Shown: positions 8,565 to 18,133 of the stretch, one piece after another
Layout of the letters: each line of letters begins with the position of its first letter
Numbering within the stretch: position 1 is the stretch's first letter
From: Clostridiales bacterium
Lineage (GTDB): Bacteria; Bacillota; Clostridia; Lachnospirales; Lachnospiraceae
DNA: 64,000 bases
Reading direction: 5' to 3'
Assembly: GCA_021199255.1 (NCBI GenBank)
Contig: JAJQIK010000038.1
Coordinates: forward strand, 1 to 64,000
The notes under the pieces: generated by a model
What the model was told of the DNA's origin: nothing
Database searches by the model: none
Seen by the model: the letters and a program-made list of their open reading frames with translations, nothing else
Made by a program: the position numbers and the translations under genes

Positions 8565-9872
8565 TCACATCAGATACAACCCCAAAATATACCGGAGCAT
8601 AAAACCAAGGGTACGCTCCTGAACCTCCCCTCCTGTCACGATGGGATATCGTTTGACCAGGGTGTCATTGAGGTAATAGGACACCGCCCCGACCTCCGTC
8701 CCGGCCGCCACCGGCGCTTCCAGCGTTTGGGCGACCTGCGTCTGAACCTCAATCTCATCCTCCTCGCATAGCAGATACGCGATTTCCGTTTCCCCGCCGT
8801 TATCCAGATATACGCTTACCGCCGCGTCCTCATAAGGCGTCGCGTCTTCCCCCGCTATGCCGTTTTGTACCGGGATATCCGTAAAAGTCCTGTCCTCATA
8901 AATATTTCGATACTGGTAGCGCTCCATTCCATAGACGGCAAGCTTTTTCATGTCGCTCCACTTGTAGGTCTTATTATTGGGCCAGCCGCAGGCGAGAAGC
9001 GCCACTGTGAACACCCTGCCCTCGCTTTCCACAGCGCCCACATAACAATATCCGGCGTTATTGGTAAAGCCGGTCTTGCCGGAAAGCGCTTCCTCCATCA
9101 TACCCAGAAAGGCATTATGATTGCTGCAATGAAAGCTCCGGCTTCCGGATACGTCCGTAAAATCATAACTGGCAGTCCGGGTAATCTCCAGGAAGCGCTC
9201 CTTCATGGGAGAATCCGTCACACAATAGGCCATAATTCTCGCCAAATCCTCGGCTGTGGTGGAATGGATTTTTCCATTCTCATTCACCACGGCGTCCAGA
9301 CCGTTAGGGGTGATAAAATAAGAATCAAAACAGCCGATATCCCTGGCCTTCTGGTTCATCATCACCGCAAACTCCTCCACGCTGCCCCCTACCGCCTCTG
9401 CAATCACCACCGCCGAATCATTGTGGGATTCTAACATCATCGAATACAACAGGTCGCCGAGACGGTATTGTTCTCCCTGTTTTGCATATAGCTTGACCTT
9501 CGGCATACTTGCCGCATAGGCGGAGACCTCCACAATTTCATCAGGATTGCCGTATTCCAGCGCCAGAATACAGGTCATGATTTTGGTGGTGCTCGCCATC
9601 GGCAGAACCTCCTCCTGATTTTTGCCATAAAGCACCCTGCCGGAATCTGCGTCCATCAGAACCGCCGCCTGGGCGTACAGGGTAAGGCTTTCCTTTTCCT
9701 CAGCCCGCACCGTAATCTGCGGCGCCAAGGCTCCTGCCAGTATCGATACCCCAACCAGAGTAACGATCCCTAAGCCCGCGGCAGATTTTTTAACAGAAAG
9801 CCTTTGATAAGGCAGAAACGGCAGAAAAAGCAAGCCCGCCGCCAGACAAACCCCAATAAAAAAAACGCACAT
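8565..9872 (-). CDS. D-alanyl-D-alanine carboxypeptidase (low-molecular-weight PBP, DacF-like)
   Basis: A 435-residue serine peptidase S11 that trims the terminal D-Ala of peptidoglycan pentapeptides outside the membrane. Two N-terminal hydrophobic stretches (residues 1-20 and 32-55) anchor or export it. The catalytic motifs are clear: STTK (ASTTKIM, near residue 94), SHN as the SxN motif (near 150) and KTG (SGKTGF, near 262). A C-terminal PBP5_C beta domain follows, ending in an amphipathic LGFMLRYILGLYLM tail that fits membrane association. It is monocistronic or first before scpB (67-bp gap). A second carboxypeptidase of the same family lies at 12383-13573. Confidence 0.9.
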   Translation of the reverse strand: MCVFFIGVCLAAGLLFLPFLPYQRLSVKKSAAGLGIVTLVGVSILAGALAPQITVRAEEKESLTLYAQAAVLMDADSGRVLYGKNQEEVLPMASTTKIMTCILALEYGNPDEIVEVSAYAASMPKVKLYAKQGEQYRLGDLLYSMMLESHNDSAVVIAEAVGGSVEEFAVMMNQKARDIGCFDSYFITPNGLDAVVNENGKIHSTTAEDLARIMAYCVTDSPMKERFLEITRTASYDFTDVSGSRSFHCSNHNAFLGMMEEALSGKTGFTNNAGYCYVGAVESEGRVFTVALLACGWPNNKTYKWSDMKKLAVYGMERYQYRNIYEDRTFTDIPVQNGIAGEDATPYEDAAVSVYLDNGGETEIAYLLCEEDEIEVQTQVAQTLEAPVAAGTEVGAVSYYLNDTLVKRYPIVTGGEVQERTLGFMLRYILGLYLM

Positions 9873-9939
9873 ATATTAACTCTCATAAGATCCTCGTTAA
9901 TATATATGCATTCTTTTGGCACGCATGAACACTTTCCGT

Positions 9940-10521
9940 TTAGATATCCAACTGTAGCTGCACCTCCGACTCCGCCTGCTGTTTAAATTCTTCAATCTGC
10001 ACCGCGTTTAATTCCGGCAGCTCCTCTATGCTCTTCACCCCGAAGCTCCTTAAAAACTGCTCCGTGGTGCCAAACAGTAAGGGGCGTCCCGGCGCATCCA
10101 TTCTGCCCACCTCTGTAATCAGGTCAAATTCCAAAAGCCTGTTGACCGCGTGGTCGCAGCTTACGCCTCGGATTCTTTCGATCTCCAGTCTGGTAACCGG
10201 CTGCTTATAAGCGATAATAGACAAAGTTTCCAGCAGCGTATCGGTCAGGACAAATTTTTTCGGTGCCTTGGCGATCTTAATCAGGTATTCATATAATTCG
10301 CCTTTTGTACATAACTGTACCGCGTCCTCCAGTACGGTAAGGCCGATTCCCCGCTCCTGCCTTTGATAGTCCTGCGCCATCTCTTCCAGCAGCGCCCTGG
10401 TAGTCTTCCGGTCCTCCTCTATCACGTTGGCAAGTCTGTCAATCTCCACGGAATCGCCCATCGTAAATAAAACCGCCTCTAATACCGCCTTCGCCTTGTT
10501 CTTTTCCATGCTAATAACCAT
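9940..10521 (-). CDS. scpB: Segregation and condensation protein B
   Basis: A 193-residue ScpB, the winged-helix dimer of the SMC-ScpA-ScpB condensin that compacts and segregates the chromosome. Two winged-helix domains are visible: residues 8-85, and 90-165 with ETLSIIAYKQPVTRLEIERIRGVSCDHAVNRLLEFDL, the most conserved block of the family. It lies 10 bp after scpA, the standard scpA-scpB pair. The ATG at 10521 has AAGGA almost abutting it. A second ATG four codons on (10509) has better spacing, so the true N-terminus may be MEKNKAKAV. Confidence 0.93.
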   Translation of the reverse strand: MVISMEKNKAKAVLEAVLFTMGDSVEIDRLANVIEEDRKTTRALLEEMAQDYQRQERGIGLTVLEDAVQLCTKGELYEYLIKIAKAPKKFVLTDTLLETLSIIAYKQPVTRLEIERIRGVSCDHAVNRLLEFDLITEVGRMDAPGRPLLFGTTEQFLRSFGVKSIEELPELNAVQIEEFKQQAESEVQLQLDI

Positions 10522-10531
10522 GTCCTTCCCG

Positions 10532-11314
10532 CTATTCCAGAGAGGTCAGCCGGGTAACGGCAGTATCCGACGCGTCCCTGGTCGTAATAATAATATCGGA
10601 AAAGGTATCCTCCTGCTCGATACTGATTCTACCCGTTTTGATCATCTCCAGAATGACTAAAAACGTTACAATCACTTCCATCTTACTGTTCTGCTTCTCC
10701 AGAAGCTTTCGGAAGCTGAATGTCTTGTGGCTGCGCACATAGGCTTCCACAAATGTGGTCTTGAGATCCATATCGATCTCGTCCTTCTCAATCTGTCCGA
10801 AAGTACTTCTGACCGGATCGATTTTATCCTCCTGCCGCTTCATCATCTGCTTAAAGATTTCATGAAGCTTCTGCAGTGTCATATCCCCTATCAATTCCTC
10901 GTAATCTACCGGCTGCCTGTAATCCTCTACCTCCTTAGGGAGCATAGGCCTTTTATACAGGCTTCTCTGCGCGTCCACCATACGGTCGCGCAGCTCATAG
11001 GACATATATTTGCACATTTTATACTCTAACAGCTTCTCCACCAGCTCCGCCCTGGGATCTTCCTCTTCCCCTTCTTCATTGACCTCCTTGGGCAGAAGCA
11101 TCTTGCATTTAATATCGATCAACGTGGCCGCCATGACGAGAAATTCGCTCATCACGTTCATATCCTCGGTTTCCATCTGTTTGATGTAATCCAGATATTG
11201 CCCGGTAATTTCCACAATCGGAATATCATAGATATCTACTTTATTTTTTTCAATCAGGTGCAGGAGAAGATCCAGGGGTCCCTCAAACACCTCTAACTTT
11301 ACAGGAATCGCCAT
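10532..11314 (-). CDS. scpA: Segregation and condensation protein A
   Basis: The kleisin subunit of bacterial condensin, about 260 residues. The N-terminal SMC-binding part is very typical: VKLEVFEGPLDLLLHLIEKNKVDIYDIPI. The C-terminal winged helix (about 190-245, with VVTFLVILEMIKTGRISIEQE) contacts the Smc cap. The start used is ATG at 11314, because GAAAGGA lies about 9 nt upstream and the family begins here. The open frame upstream of it has no family similarity. It is followed by scpB in the same operon and preceded by the metallophosphoesterase gene with a 73-bp gap. Confidence 0.94.
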   Translation of the reverse strand: MAIPVKLEVFEGPLDLLLHLIEKNKVDIYDIPIVEITGQYLDYIKQMETEDMNVMSEFLVMAATLIDIKCKMLLPKEVNEEGEEEDPRAELVEKLLEYKMCKYMSYELRDRMVDAQRSLYKRPMLPKEVEDYRQPVDYEELIGDMTLQKLHEIFKQMMKRQEDKIDPVRSTFGQIEKDEIDMDLKTTFVEAYVRSHKTFSFRKLLEKQNSKMEVIVTFLVILEMIKTGRISIEQEDTFSDIIITTRDASDTAVTRLTSLE

Positions 11315-11387
11315 AACAGCTTGTCCTTTCTGCGTCCGCCGGCGCATTGGCGCGTAATCTGTCCAGCCCCCCGCCAAAAAGCCGCTC

Positions 11388-12257
11388 TTATTTCTCCGGC
11401 TTTAAGCTAATTACAATCAACTCGCCCGGATTGAAAATCCGCAGGGGAATCGTATGAGTCCCCAACCCCCGGCTTAAAATCATGGTGGAACGGCCCTTTT
11501 CAAACCTTCCGCCATCGTATTTGGGAAAAAGCGTCAAATTAGGCGACAATACGCCGCCTAACACCGGCAGCCTCATAATGCCGCCGTGGACATGGCCCGA
11601 CGCCACCACATCTGCGCCCCATGCCGCATACTCCTCAAAATATTCGGGATTATGGGCGATCAGCAATTGACAGCCGCCAGTCTCCGGCTGTCCCAATATG
11701 CGGGGCAGATAGTCGGGTTCCATAGGCGTCTTACGGAATCTCCGATAATAACGCCGTTCAATCTCCGCTCCGCAGATAAACAGATTAAATTCCGGCAAAT
11801 ACGTATTTTCATTCACCAGCGGGACGATCCCCGCCTCGGCAAGTCCCTCCATATACCCCTGATACATTCCCGGATACTGATCGGGATATAATTTCAGACG
11901 GTATTCATGATTTCCCATGCCGTAATAAATCTTATATCGGGACGCCAGCCGTTTCATAAGAGAAAGCGCCGGGGCAAAATCCTGCCTGCCAGCGGCGGTC
12001 AGCATATCTCCCGCCACCAGGATTCCGTCCGGGGATATGCCGTCTATCGTTTCTACCAGCTTTTCATTATCTTTGCCAAAGGACTTGTTGTGTAAGTCCG
12101 ACAGGAAAACAAATCTGCACGGGCGGGTAAGCTTATCGGATACGATCTCATACTCCAACGTAACAAATCGGTTACAGTCTACAGCGGATACAAGCAGACA
12201 CAATATAAGGATTACGATTACCAAAATAACAAGCCACTTGATCATGCCCTTCTCCAT
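11388..12257 (-). CDS. Membrane-anchored metallophosphoesterase (YkuE-like)
   Basis: A 289-residue calcineurin-like phosphoesterase with one N-terminal membrane helix (about residues 7-25) and a catalytic domain probably on the outside. All metal motifs are present: FLSDLHNKSFG (D-x-H), GDML, GNHEY, HNPEY and the final GHVHGG. Relatives such as YkuE are exported or membrane-bound and cleave lipid-linked or wall phosphoesters; the substrate here is not known. A promoter with -10 TATACT and -35 TTGCGG at 18-bp spacing lies upstream. Its ribosome site GGAGAAGGGC precedes ATG. Confidence 0.85.
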   Translation of the reverse strand: MEKGMIKWLVILVIVILILCLLVSAVDCNRFVTLEYEIVSDKLTRPCRFVFLSDLHNKSFGKDNEKLVETIDGISPDGILVAGDMLTAAGRQDFAPALSLMKRLASRYKIYYGMGNHEYRLKLYPDQYPGMYQGYMEGLAEAGIVPLVNENTYLPEFNLFICGAEIERRYYRRFRKTPMEPDYLPRILGQPETGGCQLLIAHNPEYFEEYAAWGADVVASGHVHGGIMRLPVLGGVLSPNLTLFPKYDGGRFEKGRSTMILSRGLGTHTIPLRIFNPGELIVISLKPEK

Positions 12258-12360
12258 TGATACAATCTGAAAATATAACTTATAAAGTATATCACAAAAT
12301 CCCTCTCTCCCGCAATCAGGGAACTGACGTTCTGCCTATACTAATACCATTGATACAATC
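12254..12360. repeat. 14-bp direct repeat flanking the phosphoesterase promoter
   Basis: CCATTGATACAATC occurs at 12254-12267 and again at 12347-12360, 93 bp apart. After a 4-bp indel, both copies continue into AATATAAC. The second copy also reads ATTGA-TACAA-TCAAT, a 5-bp-arm inverted repeat. The two copies bracket the promoter of the phosphoesterase gene. They may be a local duplication or paired regulator sites; nothing decides between these. Confidence 0.5.
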
Positions 12361-12382
12361 AATATAACATTCCGGACAGGGT

Positions 12383-13573
12383 TCACAACGCTCTGTTCAT
12401 CAGATACTGCATCCAGACCTTTTGATAATAATCCTTGTATCCGGCTTTCTCCACGCCGTGAGCCGCCAGAATGGACACGCTGCCGATTCTTGTGCCGTTC
12501 AGCTTATAGACCGCCTCGCCGACGGCGTCTCCCTCTTTCACAGGCGCTTCCACTACATCCGGCAGGCTGATTTCTTTCGTAATCTCATTCAGATTGCCGC
12601 CTGTTGTATCCAGATACTCAAAAGCGCCCGCATAGCTTAAATTAACGGTATCCTCAATACCGCCGGATACCTTCTGCGGAGGCAGGGCGTCCTTATTCTC
12701 ATCTGTATACATCTGGCTCACGCTGTATCCATAATTTAATAAAGTCATGGCGTCCTGAAACCTGGTTTTATTGTCTGGCGCCGCCATGACCACCGCAATC
12801 AGTTCCATACCGTCTTTGTTGGCGGTTGCAGACAGGCAGTACAGGGCTTTAGAGGTGGAACCGGTCTTAAGCCCCGTGGCCCATTCGTACTGCTTTAACA
12901 GCTTATTCGTGCTGGACAGGGTGAACGTACTGGTTCCCTGTGCGGTCTTATGCTCAATATCTTCCATCCAGATCTGCGTATATTCAAAGACCTCCGGATA
13001 TTTGGTAATCAGCTCCCTGGACATAATCGCCACATCTCTTGCCGAGGAATAGTGGCCATCTGAATCCGTCAGCCCGCAGCAGTCCTCAAAGTGCGTATTC
13101 TGCATACCGAGCGCATCTGCTTTTTCATTCATCAGCTTTACAAACTCTGACTCGCTTCCCGCTATGTATTCCGCCACCGCCACGCTGGCGTCATTGCCGG
13201 AGGCTACCGCTATACATTTAATCATCGTTTCCAGGGTCTGGGTTTCTCCTTCCTCCAGGAACACCTGAGAGCCTCCCATCGATTTCGCGTAGGCGCTTGT
13301 AGTCACCTGATCCTCCAAGTGTATTCTTCCGCTCTTTATGTGTTCAAAAACCAGCAGCAATGTCATAATCTTGGTAATACTCGCCGGACTTCTCTGCGTA
13401 TCCGCGTCCTGTTCGCAGATCACCTGCCCGGTGGACGCTTCCATCACAAGGTAAGACGGCGTAGACACATCTGGCGCGGCCTGCGCCGTCATGGACCATT
13501 CCGCAAATCCAATGTGAAAGAGGAACGCCCCCATCAATAACCATACGACAAACCGTTTTGCTATTCTACCCAA
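12383..13573 (-). CDS. D-alanyl-D-alanine carboxypeptidase (S11 family)
   Basis: A second DacF/DacB-type low-molecular-weight penicillin-binding protein, 396 residues. A signal sequence (residues 1-32, VVWLLMGAFLFHIGFAEW then TAQAA) precedes the mature domain. The catalytic motifs are SITK (SPASITKIM, near 66), SGN (VASGNDASV, near 124) and KTG (GLKTGSTSKA, near 232), followed by a PBP5_C domain and an amphipathic C-terminus. The start codon is TTG with GGGAG 9 nt upstream; the next in-frame ATG would cut into the signal sequence. It shares family but not close identity with the protein at 8565-9872. They are separated by the scp genes and the phosphoesterase. Confidence 0.9.
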   Translation of the reverse strand: MGRIAKRFVVWLLMGAFLFHIGFAEWSMTAQAAPDVSTPSYLVMEASTGQVICEQDADTQRSPASITKIMTLLLVFEHIKSGRIHLEDQVTTSAYAKSMGGSQVFLEEGETQTLETMIKCIAVASGNDASVAVAEYIAGSESEFVKLMNEKADALGMQNTHFEDCCGLTDSDGHYSSARDVAIMSRELITKYPEVFEYTQIWMEDIEHKTAQGTSTFTLSSTNKLLKQYEWATGLKTGSTSKALYCLSATANKDGMELIAVVMAAPDNKTRFQDAMTLLNYGYSVSQMYTDENKDALPPQKVSGGIEDTVNLSYAGAFEYLDTTGGNLNEITKEISLPDVVEAPVKEGDAVGEAVYKLNGTRIGSVSILAAHGVEKAGYKDYYQKVWMQYLMNRAL

Positions 13574-13645
13574 GCTCAGTCACTCCCACACTTTCTTATG
13601 TACTATATGTATTATGATGGGACATTGGATATGACAGATAATAAA

Positions 13646-13671
13646 ACAGACCCGGAAAATTCCGAGTCTGT
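13646..13671 (-). terminator. Intrinsic terminator of rpsU
   Basis: A 12-bp stem (one G-U pair) with a 2-nt loop, read on the minus strand just after the rpsU stop, followed by GTTTTATTAT. The arms are 13646-13657 and 13660-13671. It ends rpsU before the carboxypeptidase gene. Confidence 0.85.
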
Positions 13672-13683
13672 TTCATATACATC

Positions 13684-13860
13684 TTAGTTGTATTTACGTT
13701 TTCTGGCTGCTTCAGATTTCTTCTTACGTCTTACGCTGGGCTTCTCGTAATGCTCTCTCTTACGAATCTCCTGCTGGATACCAGCTTTTGCGCAGCTTCT
13801 CTTAAAGCGACGTAAAGCGCTATCTAAAGTTTCGTTTTCTTTAACGATTACGTTTGACAT
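13684..13860 (-). CDS. rpsU: 30S ribosomal protein S21
   Basis: A 58-residue basic protein starting [20 protein letters not shown], with RREHYEKPS-type and [13 protein letters not shown] stretches typical of S21 in Lachnospiraceae. S21 joins the 30S platform near the anti-Shine-Dalgarno end of 16S rRNA and helps initiation. The start at 13860 follows a strong GGGAGGT ribosome site; the open frame upstream lacks family residues. It has its own promoter (13956-13983) and terminator (13646-13671), so it is a single-gene unit. A small hairpin TGCGC-TTAC-GCGCA (13919-13932) lies in its leader. Confidence 0.96.
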   Translation of the reverse strand: MSNVIVKENETLDSALRRFKRSCAKAGIQQEIRKREHYEKPSVRRKKKSEAARKRKYN

Positions 13861-13955
13861 TCTCGCACCTGACCTCCCTTCAGTCCCTAACAAGCAACTC
13901 GACTGATCGGGTTATTTATGCGCTTACGCGCACTGTGTCCTCACACACAACATAA

Positions 13956-13983
13956 ATTATACCACATTTTGGTTATGAGTCAA
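13956..13983 (-). promoter_or_regulatory. rpsU promoter
   Basis: On the minus strand TTGACT (13978-13983) and TATAAT (13956-13961) are separated by 16 bp, close to the sigma-A consensus. This gives a leader of about 90 nt before the rpsU ATG. Confidence 0.75.
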
Positions 13984-14013
13984 CTACTAATTATACTTTT
14001 AAACAAAACTTTT

Positions 14014-16653
14014 CTAAGAAACCTGTCCTGCAAGGATTTTCGCGCTCTCGGCAATGGCAGCGTCGATACCGGCAGGATTCTTGCCGCCTGCCTGCGCCAT
14101 ATTGGGACGTCCGCCGCCGCCGCCGCCCACAAGAGCCGCAATCCCTTTGATCAGATTGCCGGCATGGGCGCCCTTCGCCATAGCGCCCTCTGTCGCCATG
14201 GCAATCAGATGAACCTTGCCGTCGTTTTCAGATATCAGCACAACCACGCCTTCCGCAAGCTTCTCCTTAAGCTGATCTCCCAGCTCCCGCAGTCCGTTCA
14301 TATCCACACCGGCCAGCCGTGCGGCCAGAAGCTTCACGCCGCCGATCTCCTGTACCTGATCCATCACATCTCCCAAAGCTTCTTTGGCAGCCTTGCTCTT
14401 TAAGGATTCATTCTCACTCTGTAACGCTTTCATATCCGCCATCAGATGTTCCGCACGCTCCAGCAGATTAGCGGGCGTGGTTTTCAGCAGTTTGGCAGCC
14501 GCGCGCAGCTCTTCCTCCAGCTTCTGATAGTATGCGGTCACATGGCTGCCTGTGACCGCCTCGATCCGTCGTACTCCCGCCGCCACGCCGGATTCTGACA
14601 GAATCTTAAAGGAACCGATCATACCGGTGCTGCCTACATGGGTACCGCCGCAAAATTCTTTGGAAAATTCACCCATCTGCACCACCCGGACAGTTTCTCC
14701 GTACTTTTCTCCAAACAGCGCCATAGCGCCGGTTTTCTTGGCTTCCTCTATAGTCATGACCTTCGTCTCAACAGGCAGGTTCTCCGCAATCTTTTCATTG
14801 ACGATCTGTTCTACCCTTCTAATCTCTTCCTCCGTCATTGCCTGAGAATGGGAAAAGTCGAAACGGGTTCTTTCGCCGTCCTGATAGGAGCCGGACTGTT
14901 CTACGTGGTCGCCCAGCACTTCCCGGAGCGCTTTCTGCAAAAGATGGGTGGCGCTATGATTTTTACAGGTATCCGCCCTTCGGTTCTTATCCACCTCCAG
15001 AGAAGCCTCGTCGCCAACGCGGATCATACCCTTAATCACACGCCCTACATGAGCCACCTTGCCGCCTACGACCTTCAGGGTATTTTCTACCGCGAACTCG
15101 CCGTCCCTCGTTCTGATCACGCCGATATCGCCCTCCTGGCCGCCCATCGTCGCGTAAAAGGGCGTTTCTGTCACAATCACAGAGCCGGTTTCCCCGTCCG
15201 CGAGAACCTCTACCACCTCCGACTCCGTTGTCAGGGCGGCAATCCGGGAATCATAGGCCAAATGATCATACCCTACAAACTCTGTAGTCAGCGCCACATC
15301 CAGTTCTTCATACACGGTAGCGTCCGCTCCCATATAATTCGAAACCTTGCGGGCGCTGCGGGCTCTTTCCTTCTGCTCCTGCATACAGGCATTGAAGCCC
15401 GCCTCGTCTACGGTAAGCCCCTTCTCTTCCAGAATCTCCTTGGTTAAATCAATGGGGAAGCCGTAGGTATCATACAATTTAAAAGCGTCCGCCCCGGTCA
15501 ATTCCTTCTTGCCGTTTCCAGCCAGTTCTTCCTCCATACCGGCTAAAATGCTTAAGCCCTGATCGATGGTTTTATGAAAGGCGTTTTCTTCCGTTGTAAG
15601 CTGCGCAAAGATAAAGGCTTTCTTTTCCTCCAGCTCCGGATAGCCGTCCTTAGAACCCTCGATTACCGTATTGGAAAGCTCCGCCAAAAAGGTTCCCTGA
15701 ATCCCCAGCTTGCGCCCCTGACGAGCCGCCCGGCGAATGATACGGCGCAGCACGTAGCCTCTGCCCTCATTACTGGGACGGATACCGTCGGAAATCATAA
15801 AGGTAGCGGAACGGATATGATCCGTAATAATACGAATCGACACATCTGTATCATAATCCTTCTTATACTCTACGCCTGCAATCTCGCACACTCTGGTTCT
15901 GAGCGCCAGCACCGTATCCACATCAAAGATGGAATCCACATCCTGTACCACCGAGGCAAGCCTTTCCAGCCCCATTCCCGTATCGATATTCTTCTGTGCA
16001 AGCTCCGTATAATTGCCCTGTCCGTCGTTATCAAACTGGGTAAATACGTTATTCCAGATTTCCATATAACGGTCGCAGTCACAGCCCACGGTACAGCCCG
16101 GCTTACCGCAGCCGTATTTCTCTCCGCGGTCGTAATAGATTTCGGAACAGGGGCCGCAGGGGCCGGAGCCGTGCTCCCAGAAGTTGTCCGCCTTACCGAA
16201 GCGGAAGATTCGCTCCGGCGCGATACCGATTTCCTTATTCCAGATTTCAAAGGCTTCCTCATCGTTTTCATAGATGGACGGATACAGCCTGTCTGCATCT
16301 AATCCCACCACTTCTGTCAAAAATTCCCAGCTCCACGCAATCGCCTCATGCTTGAAATAATCGCCGAAGGAAAAGTTGCCCAGCATTTCAAAAAAGGTGC
16401 CGTGCCGCGCCGTTTTCCCCACATTTTCCAGATCGCCCGTCCGGATACATTTCTGACAGGTGGTGACGCGCTTTCTCGGCGGGATCTCCTGCCCTGTAAA
16501 ATAAGGCTTCAAAGGCGCCATACCGGAATTAATCAACAGCAGGCTGTTATCATTGTGCGGCACCAGAGAAAAACTCTTCATTTTCAAATGTCCCTTGCTC
16601 TCGAAAAAATCAAGAAACATTCTGCGTAATTCATTGACTCCATATTGTTTCAT
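14014..16653 (-). CDS. alaS: Alanyl-tRNA synthetase
   Basis: An 879-residue class II synthetase of normal length that charges tRNA-Ala. The catalytic core (1-240) begins NELRRMFLDFFESKGH and contains the motif 2 region FFEMLGNFSFGDYFK. The tRNA-recognition middle domain follows. The editing domain has the zinc/active-site motifs HSATHLLQKAL (near 590) and CGGTHV (near 690). The C-terminal DHHA1-type C-Ala domain ends with the Gly-rich GGGGGGRPNMAQAGG (near 850). It follows glyQS by 45 bp and likely closes the era-recO operon. AAAGGA lies about 12 nt before ATG. No T-box was seen in front of either synthetase gene. Confidence 0.97.
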   Translation of the reverse strand: MKQYGVNELRRMFLDFFESKGHLKMKSFSLVPHNDNSLLLINSGMAPLKPYFTGQEIPPRKRVTTCQKCIRTGDLENVGKTARHGTFFEMLGNFSFGDYFKHEAIAWSWEFLTEVVGLDADRLYPSIYENDEEAFEIWNKEIGIAPERIFRFGKADNFWEHGSGPCGPCSEIYYDRGEKYGCGKPGCTVGCDCDRYMEIWNNVFTQFDNDGQGNYTELAQKNIDTGMGLERLASVVQDVDSIFDVDTVLALRTRVCEIAGVEYKKDYDTDVSIRIITDHIRSATFMISDGIRPSNEGRGYVLRRIIRRAARQGRKLGIQGTFLAELSNTVIEGSKDGYPELEEKKAFIFAQLTTEENAFHKTIDQGLSILAGMEEELAGNGKKELTGADAFKLYDTYGFPIDLTKEILEEKGLTVDEAGFNACMQEQKERARSARKVSNYMGADATVYEELDVALTTEFVGYDHLAYDSRIAALTTESEVVEVLADGETGSVIVTETPFYATMGGQEGDIGVIRTRDGEFAVENTLKVVGGKVAHVGRVIKGMIRVGDEASLEVDKNRRADTCKNHSATHLLQKALREVLGDHVEQSGSYQDGERTRFDFSHSQAMTEEEIRRVEQIVNEKIAENLPVETKVMTIEEAKKTGAMALFGEKYGETVRVVQMGEFSKEFCGGTHVGSTGMIGSFKILSESGVAAGVRRIEAVTGSHVTAYYQKLEEELRAAAKLLKTTPANLLERAEHLMADMKALQSENESLKSKAAKEALGDVMDQVQEIGGVKLLAARLAGVDMNGLRELGDQLKEKLAEGVVVLISENDGKVHLIAMATEGAMAKGAHAGNLIKGIAALVGGGGGGRPNMAQAGGKNPAGIDAAIAESAKILAGQVS

Positions 16654-16698
16654 CGCTGTACTTTATCCTTTCCCATCTCTACTGCTTTCAGATAAATG

Positions 16699-18087
16699 TT
16701 AAAATGTAAATTTATCCGCAAAATAAGCGTCCAGATCCTGAATGGCAACTCGTTCCTGCTCCATCGTATCACGGAATCTGACGGTAACGCAGCCGTCCGT
16801 TTCCGACTCGAAATCGTATGTAATACAGAAAGGCGTACCGATTTCGTCCTGTCTGCGGTACCTCTTCCCAATATTTCCTCTGTCGTCAAACTCGCAGTTA
16901 TATTTCTTAGATAACTCCGTAAAAATCTTCTCCGCCCCTTCGTTCAGCTTTTTAGACAGGGGGAGTACGCCGATCTTAACCGGCGCCAGCGCCGGATGGA
17001 AATGCAGTACGGTACGCACGTCGCCCTCTCCGATTTCCTCTTCGTCATAAGCGCCGCAGAGCACCGCGAGGAATAATCTCTCCACGCCAAGAGACGGTTC
17101 AATTACATAGGGAATATATTTCTCATTCTTCGTATCGTCAAAGTAGGACATATCCTCACCGGATACGGTCTGATGCTGTGTCAAATCATAGTTGGTTCGG
17201 TCGGCAATGCCCCAAAGCTCGCCCCAGCCGAAGGGGAATAAAAACTCAATATCCGTAGTGGCTTTGGAATAGAAGGAAAGCTCCTCCTGCTCGTGGTCGC
17301 GGACGCGCATTTCTTCCTCTTTCATGCCAAGGCTCTTTAAGAAGTCAATACAATACTGTTTCCAGTATGCAAACCACTCCAAATCCGTATCCGGCTCACA
17401 GAAAAATTCCATCTCCATCTGCTCGAACTCCCTGACACGGAAAATAAAATTCCCCGGCGTGATCTCGTTACGGAAGGATTTTCCCACTTGGCAAATGCCG
17501 AAAGGAATTTTCTTGCGGGAAGTTCTCTGTACGTTCTTAAAATTCACAAAAATTCCCTGCGCCGTCTCAGGCCGTAAGTACACCGTGTTCTTCGCGTCCT
17601 CGGTTACGCCCTGAAAGGTCTTAAACATCAGGTTAAACTGTCTGATATCCGTAAAATTATGTTTGCCGCAGGTGGGACAGGGAATATTATGTTCCTCGAT
17701 AAAATCTTTCATCTGCTGCTGGCTCCAGCCATCCACGGAGCTCTCCAGCGCCATACCCTTTTGGGCAACATAATCCTCGATGATCTTATCGGCGCGGAAT
17801 CTTTCATGACATTCCTTACAATCCATAAGAGGATCGGAAAAGCTTCCCAGATGGCCGGAAGCGACCCATGTCTGGGGATTCATCAGAATCGCGCAGTCCA
17901 CGCCCACATTATAAGGGCTCTCCATGACAAACTTCTGCCACCACGCTTTCTTAATATTATTCTTCAATTCCACGCCGAGATTCCCAAAATCCCATGTGTT
18001 GGCAAGTCCGCCGTAAATCTCCGAGCCGGGATATACAAACCCTCTCGCCTTTGATAACGCTACAATTTTTTCCATTGTCTTTTCCAT
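16699..18087 (-). CDS. glyQS: Glycyl-tRNA synthetase (single-chain class II)
   Basis: A 462-residue dimeric-type glycyl-tRNA synthetase. It starts [32 protein letters not shown], the family's N-terminal hallmark. Motif 2 residues lie in [29 protein letters not shown] and motif 3 in [10 protein letters not shown] zinc-like CPTCGKHNF pair is inside the insertion near residue 138. The C-terminal anticodon-binding domain (about 360-462) closes the protein. It lies 46 bp after the lipoprotein gene and 45 bp before alaS, so the two synthetases are probably co-transcribed. Confidence 0.96.
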   Translation of the reverse strand: MEKTMEKIVALSKARGFVYPGSEIYGGLANTWDFGNLGVELKNNIKKAWWQKFVMESPYNVGVDCAILMNPQTWVASGHLGSFSDPLMDCKECHERFRADKIIEDYVAQKGMALESSVDGWSQQQMKDFIEEHNIPCPTCGKHNFTDIRQFNLMFKTFQGVTEDAKNTVYLRPETAQGIFVNFKNVQRTSRKKIPFGICQVGKSFRNEITPGNFIFRVREFEQMEMEFFCEPDTDLEWFAYWKQYCIDFLKSLGMKEEEMRVRDHEQEELSFYSKATTDIEFLFPFGWGELWGIADRTNYDLTQHQTVSGEDMSYFDDTKNEKYIPYVIEPSLGVERLFLAVLCGAYDEEEIGEGDVRTVLHFHPALAPVKIGVLPLSKKLNEGAEKIFTELSKKYNCEFDDRGNIGKRYRRQDEIGTPFCITYDFESETDGCVTVRFRDTMEQERVAIQDLDAYFADKFTF

Positions 18088-18133
18088 AATATATACGCCT
18101 TTCTATCTTCTCCCGCCCTCAGACAGGTGATTT

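Noticed and set aside
14638-15447. Long plus-strand frame inside alaS
   Set aside because: It is antisense to a full, well-conserved alaS and shows no protein-like motifs; similar antisense frames inside the M16C protease gene were dropped for the same reason.
18088-18133. T-box leader before glyQS
   Set aside because: The gap is only 46 bp and has no T-box sequence or specifier structure.
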